Assembly (NCBI GenBank): GCA_905250885.1
Contig: CAJNOQ010000735.1
Span: forward strand, 1-42,259
Reading direction: 5' to 3'
Length of the DNA stretch: 42,259 bases
From: Didymodactylos carnosus
Taxonomy: Eukaryota > Rotifera > Eurotatoria > Philodinida > Philodinidae
Shown: positions 1 to 13,700 of the stretch, piece after piece
How positions within the stretch are numbered: position 1 is the first letter of the stretch
Layout of the letters: each line of letters starts with the position of its first letter
Notes under the pieces: generated by a model
What the model was told of the DNA's origin: nothing
The model's database searches: none
Seen by the model: only the letters and a program-made list of their open reading frames with translations
Translations under genes and position numbers: made by a program

Positions 1-3000
1 ACCTAATTTTTGGAGCTCTAAAATCTATAGTCTTTGCTAAAATAATGGATAATTCTGAAAGTAGAATCACATAACGAAATTCGGACTTTTTAGATTTTAA
101 CACTAAAGAATGAAAAAACTTTTCTGCAGTTTTTCGGCTTGACGCATTTGCTCACAGTCCCACTGTACTGCTCGAACTATTCTCTGTCGAACGATGTAGA
201 ATATATCTATTTCAACCCTTTTTCCAGCAAAATCCTGCCAAAAATTCTCTATGGTAAAAACTGAAAATTGTCTCCCTCCTAACTCAGCCAGTATGAGTCT
301 GGCAGTTGGGAAATTTTTATAGGATACTCGGCAAAGCCAGGAGAACAAAACGTACCATTCAAACTTTTTTATGAACACTTTCATTTTTTTTTATCGAGTG
401 TACCAGAAAGTTATGTTTCTCTCATATGGTAGAATTTGGTAATCCAAGTAGAATTTTCTGACTCGGACATATGCTATATATTATAATAAAATTTATGTTG
501 TAAGGATGAATCATTATTTTTCGCAAGCTCTTACAAGATCTTGTGAGAAGAAAACAATAGATCTTGTATGATCTTGTAGTTATTCTCGTTTGTCCTATCA
601 TTTTAATTTATTTACTCTCTAAACACGTATAATTTATTGTACAAATATAGGAAAATCAATCATCGATATTGTTATTAAAATCAATAATAAACATAAAATT
701 ATTTCGGGTGAAAAAAAATTATATTTAAATATTATTATTAACTGTTGTTGATATACTACAAAAATAGAGAAGTCTTTTTTAAATTTTTTTTTGTTTTTCT
801 TCTCTTACAATTTTTAATTCTTTTAACTCTTTGTATTAATCTCTTCAGACACACAAGTTATTTTTTTTATTCTATCATCATACAAAACAAAAGAAAAGAA
901 ATGTATTATATCTTATAGATAAAACAAAATTGTATAAGACACCATATAGAATAATCGAACAAAGATGAGAAGAAAAGAAAAGAAAAGAATACATGCTAAT
1001 TTTTTAACTATTTCTCCTTTTTCATAAGTACATTCTTGAGAGATTGATTATGCAACAAGAATAAATCGTCACTTCGAAAAAGTGAGAAAAAAATAATAAT
1101 AAACATAAACAGAATAGTTTAATTATTCAAAAAAGTATAAGATTTTCAAAGAGGTAAGATATATTCGGTTTTCTTTTCGTTTTTTTTAAATATAAGATAT
1201 GTAGTTAGATTAGTCTAATACAAATTCAGAGACATTGAGAAACCAACAACTATTTGATCTCACTTTGATGTATTTGATGCAATACTTACATTTTTATACT
1301 CATTTACTTTTTATTCTTTCATTCTTTAACTTTCAAGGAAGATTATGAATTAATTTATTTTAATTTGGATATATAAAATTCTTATCAAAGACATTTTCAT
1401 CAGGATTTAATGAAAGATCATTAAACTTTTCTAAATTATAGAATGAATTTATAGAATTATTTTCATGTTCTTATGCTTGTTATATCATAAAACTCTTGTT
1501 TAGAAGTATAATATATTTCTCTATTTTTTCCGGATAGACTATCACTCACTCCGTTCAAAAATTAAGATTAGTTAATTAAATTGTTGCCGTGCTCTATAAT
1601 AATCTCTGAACGTGTTGAAAATGATTAAATAGTGAGACAGGTGCGGATTATTGACCTTACTATATTCTTTTCTTTTCTTTCTTTTGCTTCTTTCTTTCCT
1701 TTGTCTACGTGACATATGTATAAGATAATAGAAGTGTATGTTGTTTGTACAAAATATTGTCGAACACCTGAGCTATTTCACATTAAAATATTTGAATTTC
1801 ACTTCTTTCTGATTATCATGTCATCTTAGATAAATGACAAAGAAGGAGAAAATATGAAGTCGATTCAAAATATTTGTCTAACAACCTTGACATGTGTCTT
1901 AGAAAAATAACGAATTATTTAATTCAAAAGTAACAAGATAATTGAATAGCTATTATCTTTATTCTAATAATTCTGCTTCTGAGATTGAAAGTCAAGACCT
2001 ATTAGATTGAATGAAGGTTCATTCTAAAAATTGTTTACTGTTATATTCGTTCAACTCTGTCTCTTCAGTACCTCAAACTGAATGTAATCAAATCCGCACT
2101 GAAATGAAAGAGTATTATTTTTGTTTTAAGTAGATGGTAAAACGATCTTTCGATAAACGCTTTTTTGTACAGTTCTTCTTTATAAAAATTTTAAATTTCC
2201 TTATATCACTGTCAATACATGCATAATTCAAAACATGTAATACAGGCTGAGAAGAACAAATCAAGGACAATGAAACGGATGGTACAAGGATAACGGCATA
2301 CACATGTAACAGATCTAAATGTAGTAACCCATAAGAAAAGAAATTTTTTCTTAAATAAAAACTGTTCTGTAATACTATACACATTTTACACATAATATAT
2401 ATGTACACACCACTCCATCTCATATACCAGCATCAATACACAAAAATCAAATCTATGACAAATATATTGTCACATCTGGATCTGATTCATGTTTATAAGT
2501 TTCAGTTTGACACATCTTCCTGGTGATATATAGAACAACAACAATAAAAAGAAAAAAAAAATTCAGTAGATTTTTCTCTTTTGGTCTCTATTGCACTGTA
2601 ATAATTGTTTTTCTTTGCTTTGTTATATGAAACTGGTTATATATCTTCTCTCCTGTATATTGTAATCGGATGTGTGGATATTACTCTTACACTTCTCCTC
2701 TTTGTATTGTTTTTTATTTATGTTCATAATGCAGTGGTATATTTGGAAAAGTCAATAACTGGATGTAAGTATGTGCAAGTACAAAGAAAGGATTGAAGAA
2801 AATAAAGAAAGATATTTTCAATAAATGAAGTTAATCAATGAACAAACATTCAGAATAACAGTGAATTGAAATGTTTCGGCAAAAGGTTGATAATAAGTTA
2901 ACACATAAGTCATACATGTCGAACTGTTCAAGAAACATAAAAGAGGAGGATTACTTGTTTACGTGTAAGGAGATGTGATATTAGCGCAACATATTAATGA

Positions 3001-3345
3001 TAAATTGTGTATATAAATCATAGTTTGTCACTCTCTTACGTCAGACAAGTATTTATCCACTAGTCACGTCTGAAGTTAACTTGTTTCTACATCAGTGTGT
3101 ATAAACTACAGTTTTATGATCTTATCGTGTACGGTGAAAAAAACCGTGAAACTCATGGCGGTTTTTATACTCGGTTTCTCGCAGTCAATCTGGTATGTCT
3201 TTTTTTCACGATTTTGATTGCTCATGTTTATGTTTCCTATGGTTTAAATATGACCGTTTTGCTTTGACGGTTTTAAAACTATTAGAAAAACCGTTGGCCT
3301 AAAACTGTGCAAACAAAATCGTCTACTCTGAAAAAGAAAAAAAGA

Positions 3346-3429
3346 ACGGCTTTGCTAGAAATCGAACTTGAGACGCCTGGCGAGTAGAAATTATTAGACC
3401 GAGGCACAAACCACTGAACTGAGGAACTT
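3346..3429 (-). pseudogene. tRNA-like relic (SINE head or decayed tRNA)
   Basis: Read on the minus strand, 3422-3403 resembles a Pol III A box (TCAGTTCAGTGGTTTGTGCC). A B-box-like GTTCGATTT lies at 3367-3359, about 35 nt downstream, which suits a tRNA. The arms between them and the acceptor stem do not pair well, so this is not a functional tRNA by eye. It could be the tRNA-derived head of a SINE or a decayed tRNA gene. No clear tail or target-site duplication was found. Confidence 0.4.
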
Positions 3430-4189
3430 ACAAAAGTAAATCTTCGAACTGCACACTCATCATGTTTCCGGATAGACTTCTAAAAACAAATTCAACAGCT
3501 TACGAAAAGCTATCGGTGTTGAATTTGGAAAATTCCTCCTTATCGTAGATGTATTTGAGATATAAAAGAAAAACGTTAATTGTAAAGCTGTGCACAGATA
3601 TCATATGATACCATCGAGTGTATCCTGCGACAAACGTCTAGAAACTTACGATGAGCATTTTAGTGGAAGATACTCACTATATCTTCCCTCTCTACTCTTC
3701 GAGACTATCGACATTCGAACGATTTCAAGATAGTCACAGCTGAAAAGAAAAAGATTTGTCAAGCGAGAAAGTTCACAAAAAACAGGCATATGTTGCAGGA
3801 ACATACGCTGGAAGACGTCTTCTATTTCGAAACCTGTAGTTGAAGTGCTTTTGGATGCTTGTCAGCGGTTAGAATCATCCATATGTGTTTCAGATAACAT
3901 CTATCCTTCCTGTTCATAGTGCCAATTTTACTCTCTTATCTACTCGGCTAATGTCCTATATTGAATACTCTTGAATGCCTTTTGATATAGATTGGTTAGA
4001 CATCTTCCAAGACTCGCTCTATTAAACTCACGTTAGTTAATTAGGAAGACCTTCTGACACGCTAGCGGCTGAAACTGCACATTTTTTGTGAATTTTGAAG
4101 CTTCGATAAAACCGTCAACTAAAAAGCATGAGCAACTCTTTCACGCTTTTCCTTTGGCAAACTGTCAGTTAACGATCTTATTTCTACAG

Positions 4190-4450
4190 CTTTGAGCTTT
4201 AGGATATTTTTTCATCGTTTTAATTTCACAGTTCCCAGACGAACGGTTTTATTTCAGGATTTTCCTTCGATGGTTTAAAAGTAGAAGCAATTTTGCTTCT
4301 ATGGTTTTAATCTTTACGGTTTTAGTTCCATAGTTTTTCTTTTATACTTTTGAATTTCACAGTTTTCACGATATAGTTTTCTACTTCATGGTTCTTCTAT
4401 ACAGTTTTCTTTCGATAGTTATGGATTTCACGAGTTTTTTCTTACGGTTA
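4190..4450. repeat. degenerate GTTTT-rich short-period repeat
   Basis: A run of imperfect units of roughly 15-25 bp recurs here. Each contains a variant of ACGGTTTT, ATGGTTTT, CAGTTTT or ATAGTTTT, separated by CTT- or TTTCAC-rich spacers. It looks like an old, mutated tandem array. Similar CGGTTTT words are scattered at about 3.12-3.33 kb and inside the ephrin intron at about 6.43-6.9 kb, so a dispersed AT-rich repeat family is possible. The period is judged by eye only. Confidence 0.35.
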
Positions 4451-5074
4451 TTTTTCATTGTATGGACAATATTTGGCATAACATGGATCATGGAGACAAG
4501 CAGTTCTTGTCGACATGTACAGTACTTTGGATTTTTTATTTTTGTAAAAGTGATGAGATTCTGAGAACTTGAGTCTTGCAGAAAAACTAAAATGAAGTGA
4601 ATAAAAGCATCAACTAACGATGTGCTAAGAGTTGAACCTTTAAGCGAAATATCTATCAGCGAGTTCCTGTCTCTATTCGTACAGCACGGACTTTGTATCT
4701 TGATACAAGTGATGGATTAAGTATAATCCATCTCTATAGATTCATCATACATTACCAGCTGACCTACAGATGTCCATGGAAATCCTCGTAATTCAAGTCG
4801 TTTCTCCCGTATACAATTATCATTGTATTCGTTCTTTTCTGTCTTAGATTTTGATCTGAAAATGGAGAATAATCGTTGTTTTACAGTTACCTTATTGCAA
4901 TAAATTCACTTTTTTATAATTGTTATCGTTTATGTTCGAAGAGTTACTACCACAACTACCATTTTCAATGTAAAAACACGACGATCCATTTTGATGAAAA
5001 AACTATTTGAACATATTAAAACTCTTTAACTGGTGTGGAACAACGATAGTACGCTTAAGCAATGAAGAATAAAC

Positions 5075-8000
5075 ATGTCCAAAAGTGTATTATACTACTG
5101 TTATCTACTATTACTATTAATTATTAGTTATCATTCGAGAACATACGCGTCTAAAACGCATATTGTCTATTGGAATCAATCTTATTTTGAGTAAGTCGTA
5201 TGATTTATTATTATAATAATTATAAAAGTACTTGACCATAATTATGACAAAACACTTTTAACCAACCTTTTTAATTTCCTATCATTCAGGCCACAAACTA
5301 AGAAAAATAAGTTTTAAACGGCTTTTTACGTGTCTAGTTGTGGAACTGCCTCAGTTGCTAACTGACAAACCGACTAACTGCCTCACTTACGGAACTGACT
5401 CTACTCTAGACAAATGTGGCTATCTTAAAACTATATTTCTCTTTCTCTCTCTCTATATATATAATCTACACACATGTATATGCGATTATTGTTTCTCATG
5501 TGTTGTGCACTCGACAAACTAATTTGGTATGTATGGTTTTATGTAAGAGAGTGGCCGTCGCCTTCTTTTTATCTTGCATAATAACGATAATAATGATGAT
5601 GGTGATGAAGTCAATGTTCATCTTTGCTCGGTCAAATGGTAATCATATTTATGTATTTGCTGGAAATGTGTGTATGTATGTATGTGTATATGATTACACC
5701 ATTACCTACTACCAACACAGTTTTGACCTTTTCTAGTCTTCAACAATATTATGATCGAATGAAACTCTTCATTCTTTGTCGGAAATAATTAGTTTAAGGT
5801 TAATAAGTTTTTTCTTTAAGTATATACGTTTGATTGCATAGATATTACCTATACAATGAATAATATCAGGATGCTAATGAGTAATCTCCAAAAATTTTGT
5901 TCAAAATCATCATACTTTAGACAAACTAGATAATATTTATACATTCATCACCTGACACCTGGAGATGAATCAGTGGCTGCAATAGAAGAATAATCGCGAA
6001 GTGAAATACTCATTGTAAACGATGGAAGAAAAATATAGACATTTTGATGATGTTTGGAGATACTTGTATAGATTTTTTCCCCAAAATTCTAAAGCATCAT
6101 TTCAGTAGAAAGATGCATATGTGTTGTATATTAGTAACGGCCTTGTGATATGTTTACTCAACACTTAGAGTGATGGCATCTTGCTGGTATTATACACATG
6201 CTTGATAGTATATCTAGTCTAAAGATTTGTAACTGAACCTTTGGTAAACAGATAGAAAGAAAGTGAAGGTTATTGTTTTTCTTCTCATACGAGTATTGAT
6301 TTCAAAATTAGTACCATACTGTTAAGAATCAAATATTTGTATCGAGATTTGTATCACCCTTATTTTCTACTATGCTAAATTCTACAGACTTTATTCAATA
6401 CAAACAAAAAATGCAGTTTTAACTAAGTTTTATCAAACAAAGCAGGAAAAAAAACGACAACCGCTCAGTTATCCGCAGACTGATGGTTAGAACTGTAGTT
6501 ATGAATCGTTTAGAACTTTTTCACTGGCGATTTATTACGATTATATCGATCTCAACATGCGGTTTTAACAATTTTGCTTCTTTTCAGCGGCGATTATCAT
6601 TTCATCGGTTCTGCACATTTTTTCTAGTGAAATAATCGGGTGAAACCGCTTGAAGTCAGTGGCATAGTCTTGGTACTGCTGAAATGAGGCGTCTGTGCTG
6701 TTATTAATGATTATTTAGGTGAAAAAAGCGCTATTATTGCCAGTTTTGTAGAGAAAAAAAATGTTCATGACTGCGGTCAGAATCGAATTGTTTTCAAAAA
6801 ATCAACCGGTTCACACGCGGTTTATTTAATCAAAAAAGCAGTTATTTTGTCGCAAATCGTCGGTTTCCGCAACTTTGTTTGCTGGTGAATGTACCGCATA
6901 GAACTGTTTTCTTGAGGATTATTTACTATGCTTTTCGTGTGTCTGATTACACAAAGTCGTCAAAAACATTTCGTTGTAGTTATAGCTAAACATCAAGAAC
7001 TGACCTTACTTTCTCTCATTAATGCATGGATCACAGATGTGACGTTCCGAAATTCTCAAAGCGGAAATGATACCGTTCTAAAAATTTCCGTCCTAGTGAC
7101 CATTCTGAATTTTTTCTGAAAAACGGCAGTTTTTCTGGCCATTCGAATATTTTTTATTTCGTTCTACTTCGTTTTTGCTCGTGTATTAAATACCAAACGA
7201 AAAACTTCGAGATGTTCGGACGCACCATCAACGAAAGTTTAGGAGTTTCGAACATATTCAAGTGTTCGAATCGTAAAAATCTTCACGCGGCCATATATTA
7301 CGATGAATAAAAATGTCATTTTAATGCATTAGTGCATATTAATTGGCGTTTCTATTCCTATTTCTGAGAAACCTAGACTTCGTCTGGAAATAGAGGTCTG
7401 ATTTTACTGATTAATTTCGACCTCGCAACCGAGTATTTCTCTTCCGTCGTGTGAAAGTCACATGATATCAGTTCTGTCCTCGGTCTGAATGTTCATATGA
7501 GGTCTTAGATTACTCTGAGACCGCTTGGTTAGGGTAAAAAACAGATCCATGTCACGGAAAAAGTGGGATTGGACAGATGTTCATGTGCCATGTACAACTT
7601 GACTTACCCAAGCAAACATCACTTATGGGAAAAATCTAGATACATTTCGTCTGTCGGACGATACACGACTAATTGTTATCTAGATTACTAGTTGGAAAAG
7701 GAACTTTTAACTAGATCGGTTTAACTACTGAGTAGTTAAACCGATCGATTATCGGGCGATAAATTGATAGTTGCAACCAGGAGAAATCTAGTAATCGCCC
7801 GATTACTAGATTTCAACTGTCGTTACAAAATAGTTGAAATTGACTAAAAATCTGGTAATCTAGATGAATTGGACGATACTAGATTTTTTTGACGCTTGGG
7901 TAGAAAAATTTTGCAGATTTCTTCTCGTCGTCCTACTTGATAATAATAACTGTTTCTATAGAATCAGTATCACGCTCACTACCTTTCTTGATAAGCTTCC

Positions 8001-10752
8001 AAGATCTGGGCGAAACAATCGCAATAAACTTGCAAAACTGAAGGACAATTTAATGTGTTTTTAACGAGTTTAGTACCTCTCTTGTTACCGTGTTCTAACT
8101 CTTGTTAGAATCCAAAAATAGTCACTTGGAAGTGATGCCCATCAGTTGAGACTATTCATCATTTTGATGCTAGAACTGCAATCTTCATATAAGATCTGAG
8201 ATGTTAATCTGATTCACCAATCAACATGAGATAACTATCACTACTATCTTTTTACATTTTTCAGTTGACTCTATACTACAAATAGGCTAATTGTATCGAC
8301 AGTCTCTTCTGTCGACTATCTATGTCTGTGGACAACTTGAAATTTCTAGAACAACAATATTTCGACGAGATGTGGCTATTCATCACAAAAAACTTAAAAC
8401 TGGATGATATTATAATTAATTAGCTATTTCAACAACACGATTTACTAAAATTTTACGTTTAGTTACTGGTTAACTAAAACAAAGTTCCACATTGAAAATC
8501 ACAATGTTAAGATAACTAGTAAATTATGGTGTCGTTCGTCACTTGTCTTGAGTTTTCACATCACATCTTCTCGGCATGTTGCTTTCACACACAGGTCGTT
8601 AAAGAAAGAAAGTGTCGATGAAATCACTGTATAATTATGCTGCGATCACTATATTCTATTCGGTAAACAAACTTGTTATTTACCAACTTAACTTTCATTT
8701 TATCAATAGAAAATATTTCTCAAACTTGTGAATGAGTTATTTGTATGTGTTGCAATATATAGTATGGAAAAATGACTCTATCTTATCAATATTGTGTATG
8801 TTTTTTTCTGCTTTAAATCGATTCACTTTTAAATTCACATATACTATACATAACAGAAAAGAAATTTTTTAGAGATATTCAGGCGCCAATCTACTCGGCT
8901 GTGAATTGTTCAATAAATAGAAAATTCCGTTTCACACAAACAAGCGAAGTATATAAACTATTGAACAAGAAATGTTATGGAAAATCATTGTTTTTGAACT
9001 TTATGAGAGAACTATAGATTGAAGGTTATCTTTCTACAATACGTTTCAGTATGACCTTGTAATTTAACAATAAGATTGTTTCAGCTACTTTGCTTTTTTT
9101 CCGCTTGAAATCACAGTCATATGTCGATTTTAATAGATATTTTATTTTTTCTTTCTAAAGTGGCATATCATTCACATATGTATCAAATTTAGTTTCCACT
9201 TAAGGATGATGATGATGAACGAGTGAAATTAGCGGGTTGACTTTGATCGAAATCAACCACAAGAAAAAAAATTTCGTTCGTTGTTTGAGGGTTATTATTC
9301 TTTGTACTTTTTGATTTTATTTTTTTTAAAAAGAATTTGCTTAAAAGCGTAGATAATGGTCCCGTTAGACATATACAAATAAACAAAATTTAGTTCTTTT
9401 TAACCTCAAGGTAGAAATAATAGTGGATATAGTATATAATCACTAGTGAGAATTTTTAACTACTGTAAAGCTGGTAGCATTGAAATTATCAGTTCTGATG
9501 ACTATGAGGCAACCATTTGAGATGCTGCACTAGAGGCCTGTTATGATATGTGTAGTATATGATTATGTCGCTTTTTTCTTTGATGTGCATAATGATTGAA
9601 AGCTTATACGTGATTTAAAAAGTAAATCTTTGACTTATATTTATTTGATAACCTGTTTTTTCAATGGATAAATGTAATATGAGATTGAACCGACTTTTTG
9701 GTTACATCCTTTTTTTATTATGGTTATTTAAACTTCATCCATTTATTCATTTGAAAAGCGCGGCACATTTCTTTTATTGTTGAACAGGACTTATCATTTT
9801 ATGTATACGTGTGTTCAATAGTGCACGTAATTTATCATTTCACTAATTTTTTGAACTAAATGAAAAGAAGATAGAGAGGTGATCGATGTTTCACCTTTAT
9901 CAATATGAAACGCCCGATAAATATGTTTTCTCTATTTTTGATTCATAATCCGATTGATAAGCATAGTTGAATGTTCAAATAAAATATACTTGTGGTTATA
10001 GATTAGAGAGAGAATGGTGAGATTAAAACATGTCAGTTATCATGTCTGACAAACAAAAGTATTAAAATTTCAAGAAACAAATTATGATTTTTGAGATTAC
10101 AGGTGTGCGAGGATATGTGAGGATGATTGTAGCAACCACTCGTCATTTATTAATGCTTTTTCAAACTGAAAATCTTCGACTAAGAAGACAATTAGTTTTT
10201 CTGTAAAGGAATACTCCACACAGAATATTTCAAAAGATTTAGAGAAATGGTACTTGTTATGAATCATATCGGTAGGGAGTTTTTCGGCCACATACCATCT
10301 CATAAACATTTTATCCATTTTTCATATATCAGTCAACATAGTGTTCATGTAATATATATGTTTTGGTCTACATAGCAGAAATCTGATAAGTACATAGTGG
10401 TATGCAAAGACTTTTTTTTGTTATCAGTTATTCTAATTCGATTGCCTTCTATCGTACCCAATATAACGTTCATCTTTTTCTCATTAACAACAGGTTGTCT
10501 GTTTTTGTACATATAAAATATCGACTATAGAGTATAACAATCAATTAAGTGTGTTCAATATAATAATTGACTCGTTTATGACACACTGTGATTTAGAGAT
10601 GGTATAAACAGCGAGGAAAAAGTTCTCTATCTCTATGTAAGATAACCGTAAATCTTCACATGTATATGATAATGAAAAAAAGAATTGTTTTTACAGCAGG
10701 AAAAGCAAGGTGCATCTATAGTGATTAGTTAATCTTTTCTTATAGAGAGAGT

Positions 10753-10783
<31 letters not shown>

Positions 10784-13700
10784 TCATCTTTTTCTCATAT
10801 AGTCGTGGACAGTTTTTTCTCTCAAAGAAAGAAAAAAGAGACGAGAGAATGTATACCAGTTAGTATATATTGTCCAGTTATGCTCGTTTGAATAGATAGA
10901 AGAACGTGTTTGTCATTGTGGATAAAATTATTAAAAAACCGTATCCTCGAATGTTTTATGTAAAAATTAATTTTATTATTGTCAATGTTCACCTATGAAT
11001 GTTGTGCTATTTCACGCTATCTACTTATTCTATTTGTATATATTCAATTAATTAACGCTGTATTATTAGAACCGTTTTATTGGAATACGACAACGTTCAG
11101 GTAATAGAGTAATCATCACGATTAAACCTTTTAATGGCACTAGCCTGATTTTTTTGTTTTTTTTTCTAAGATAAAATATTTATGGATTATTTTTTAGTTC
11201 AGTACTGCTGTCTAGAGACAATATACTAATATTATAAGGTTTCATGATGACTCAAAAGGAGATAGCTTAATTCCACTCACTTGAAAGTTTACATAATGTT
11301 CCTTAGAGATAACTGTCAATTATAGCAAATGATGTTAAAAAGAACATGCATTTAACAGGAAATAGAATTCACTTCTTAGAATAGCAGTAAACATCCCAAG
11401 AAAATACTTAGAATTATAAAATAATAAGCAAAATACGTGATCTGTTAGATAAATGTACTAACATGTCGTCTAAATCATTTGTGAAAATAACAAAATCTAC
11501 TAGTATATTGAATGATATAGTGAAACGTAAAGCTCTCATCTTCATCTTTTTTGACAGAAAATGCTATGAACATCGTCTATTGTAACAAGAATATGACCAA
11601 ATATTACTTACAAAGTATTTGCTCACTAATATATTATTGAATTTAATTGTTTCAACATCCGCAAACTATTCTAAGACTTCTACTATTTTCGTGAAAGAGG
11701 AGAATAACACGAGTGTGGTAAAATTTGAAACAAAACATTAGTCAAATTCATTCAACAGTAAAGTTACTATATGAAAATGGTAGTTTATCAATAGTAGGAG
11801 CGCGTCCCTGTTTCTTCAACAATACATGACTGGGCAGTTAAAATTATTTCTAGAATGCTATCCCAAAGACATACTCTTTCCTCTCTCTTTCAATATATAC
11901 ATCTATATCAGAGTGCCCATTGGCTTGCTTTCGTTGAAGAATCTAAGTAGTTTATATATTTTGATGTTCGATGATAGATGGCATAAAACATATGCGAAAT
12001 GTACGCATGTATATTTATACATATCATATCCTTCAATAAATGGGCGAGAATCTCATTATGAACAATGAAGGAAAATATATGTGTGCATAAAAGGATCTGT
12101 GCTTTTTGTTTTGATTACTAATCCCGACTTAAACACATACTAAGAGAAAAATACATACACACAAATATTCATCATAAATGGGTTATGGTCTATGTCTGTT
12201 ATGTTTTGTCCTCTTCATAATCATCGATTTAGTTACGCTATATTCTTATTGATAATTACACATTTAACTACAGATAAGCAGACAATAGTAGAGATGAATA
12301 ATGATGACAACAGCAACAGTGTATGTCGAAAATAAAATATAACAGTTGTATACAACTATAGAGTCTATTTGTCTATATACTCTGTGTAAATGTGAGAACT
12401 AATATCAAATATCATTTCTGATTTTTTTTAACTTGGGGCAACTCATTTTCTCACCTGAATTTTTAAACTTGTTCACAAATACTTTCAAAGACGTAATAAC
12501 CTTGATATGTATGTCTAAGAGATCAATTTCTTCTTTAAAAAAAAACGTCATGTTTTGACTGTATTCTCTCACTAAGTATATATATCGTTGTCTATGACAC
12601 GTCTATATACACGTGCAATCAGTTCAAGTTCCATTTTACTTTTCAATATTTACACATAGAAACTGTTCAATTTTAATGTGTTCTTTCTTTCATTCTCAAA
12701 TAGTTACTTTTAATATAAGAGAAAAAAGCGAAGGGAAAAATTGAATTTGTCCTTCAAGACAAAATAGATTGGATTCGTTTCAACTTAATTGTTTCCAAAG
12801 TTTCACTTTCTGTGTATATTCATACATGTGTTTAGAGAGACACTAGTTATCTAGAAGGAGAAAATTTTCATTGTGACAAAAATTTCAAAAAAAAACGTAA
12901 ATGAAAGACACTATACTATCCTAAGCGCTTCCTAATTCTTAGATCCTCTACTAGACGATTGTTGAGGTCATAAACAGTACAATATACGACTATATATCCA
13001 GCTATCAAACACTAAAAATTTTAAGACATAAGATGAATGAATGACAGTTCAATCAAATCATAAAGTTTTCCCACAGTTTTCCCATAGTTTCTATCGCGTA
13101 AAAAGTTCTTTTATACTGATGCAAACAATCGGTTACTATTATCTTCTATTCCCCTTTTTTCTCGTCAAGTATGATCGAAACATTTTGTTCTAAATAATAA
13201 ATAGATTTATTGAATTAATTGTTTCGTCTATGTGTGCGTGCGTATGTCTATATCTATATGTAAGTTGATTTTACATTAGATCTATCGTTTTCCGATCATA
13301 TGTGGTGTGTGTATGAACGTATCAAACATTTTTATTCTCTCTAACCACTTGAAATCTAACAGAAAAATATAAAGTCGGAAGATACTTGAAATTTTGTTTT
13401 AATCAAAAATACATAGTGACCCTCAAGTAACACACACATACTACAGAAACGGATATAGATCTGTTGTTCTCTCGGTTTAAATTAATAATATCAAACTTAA
13501 AAATCAAAGAAAAAATCTAATTTTTTTTGTGTATAAAAGTGAGTGATCTTCTTACACCAGTCAAGCCAATATAAGTATAGTTCTCTGTACAATTTTTGAA
13601 GAGTTCTTCAATTCTTTTTTTTTTTTCTACTTTAGGCCTTATCGTAACAGTGAAATATCGTTTGACGTTCGTTTAGGTAAGTAAAACAATGGATAAACTG

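Larger units (their letters stand above)
1..5074. other. AT-rich stretch without a recognisable gene
   Basis: This stretch is strongly AT-rich with many homopolymer runs. Short open frames exist, including a 93-codon one on the minus strand at 103-384, but none matches a family I recognise and none has clear splice context. A 12-bp palindrome (ACAAGATCTTGT) sits near 532-545, followed by two further AGATCTTGT copies. Two separately listed items lie inside: a tRNA-like relic at about 3.35-3.43 kb and a degenerate GTTTT-rich repeat at about 4.2-4.45 kb. The promoter and 5' UTR of the ephrin gene should lie in the last part, but I cannot point to a specific element. Confidence 0.5.
5191..13635 (+). 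other. 8.4-kb first intron of the ephrin gene
   Basis: The donor GTAAGTCG directly follows the exon encoding the signal peptide and YWNQ motif. The acceptor TTTAG at 13631-13635 precedes the exon that continues the ephrin fold. The phase matches: GA from exon 1 plus G from exon 2. The intron is very long compared with the 50-70 bp introns elsewhere in the window. It contains a CGGTTT-rich tract at about 6.43-6.9 kb, a cluster of palindromes at about 7.68-7.87 kb and a GA microsatellite near 10.75 kb. No nested gene is recognisable: the open frames of 60-110 codons inside it lack any familiar motif. Confidence 0.8.

Noticed and set aside
103..384. 93-codon minus-strand frame with a plausible-looking protein
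   Set aside because: No recognisable family, no splice or neighbour support, and frames of this length are common by chance here.
2605..2796. Hydrophobic 63-codon plus-strand frame resembling a membrane peptide
   Set aside because: T-rich DNA gives Phe/Leu/Ile-rich translations by chance; no other coding sign.
5416..5736. 106-codon frame just after ephrin exon 1
   Set aside because: It lies inside the first ephrin intron, is of low complexity (TATA, TATG, TGTATG runs) and matches no family.
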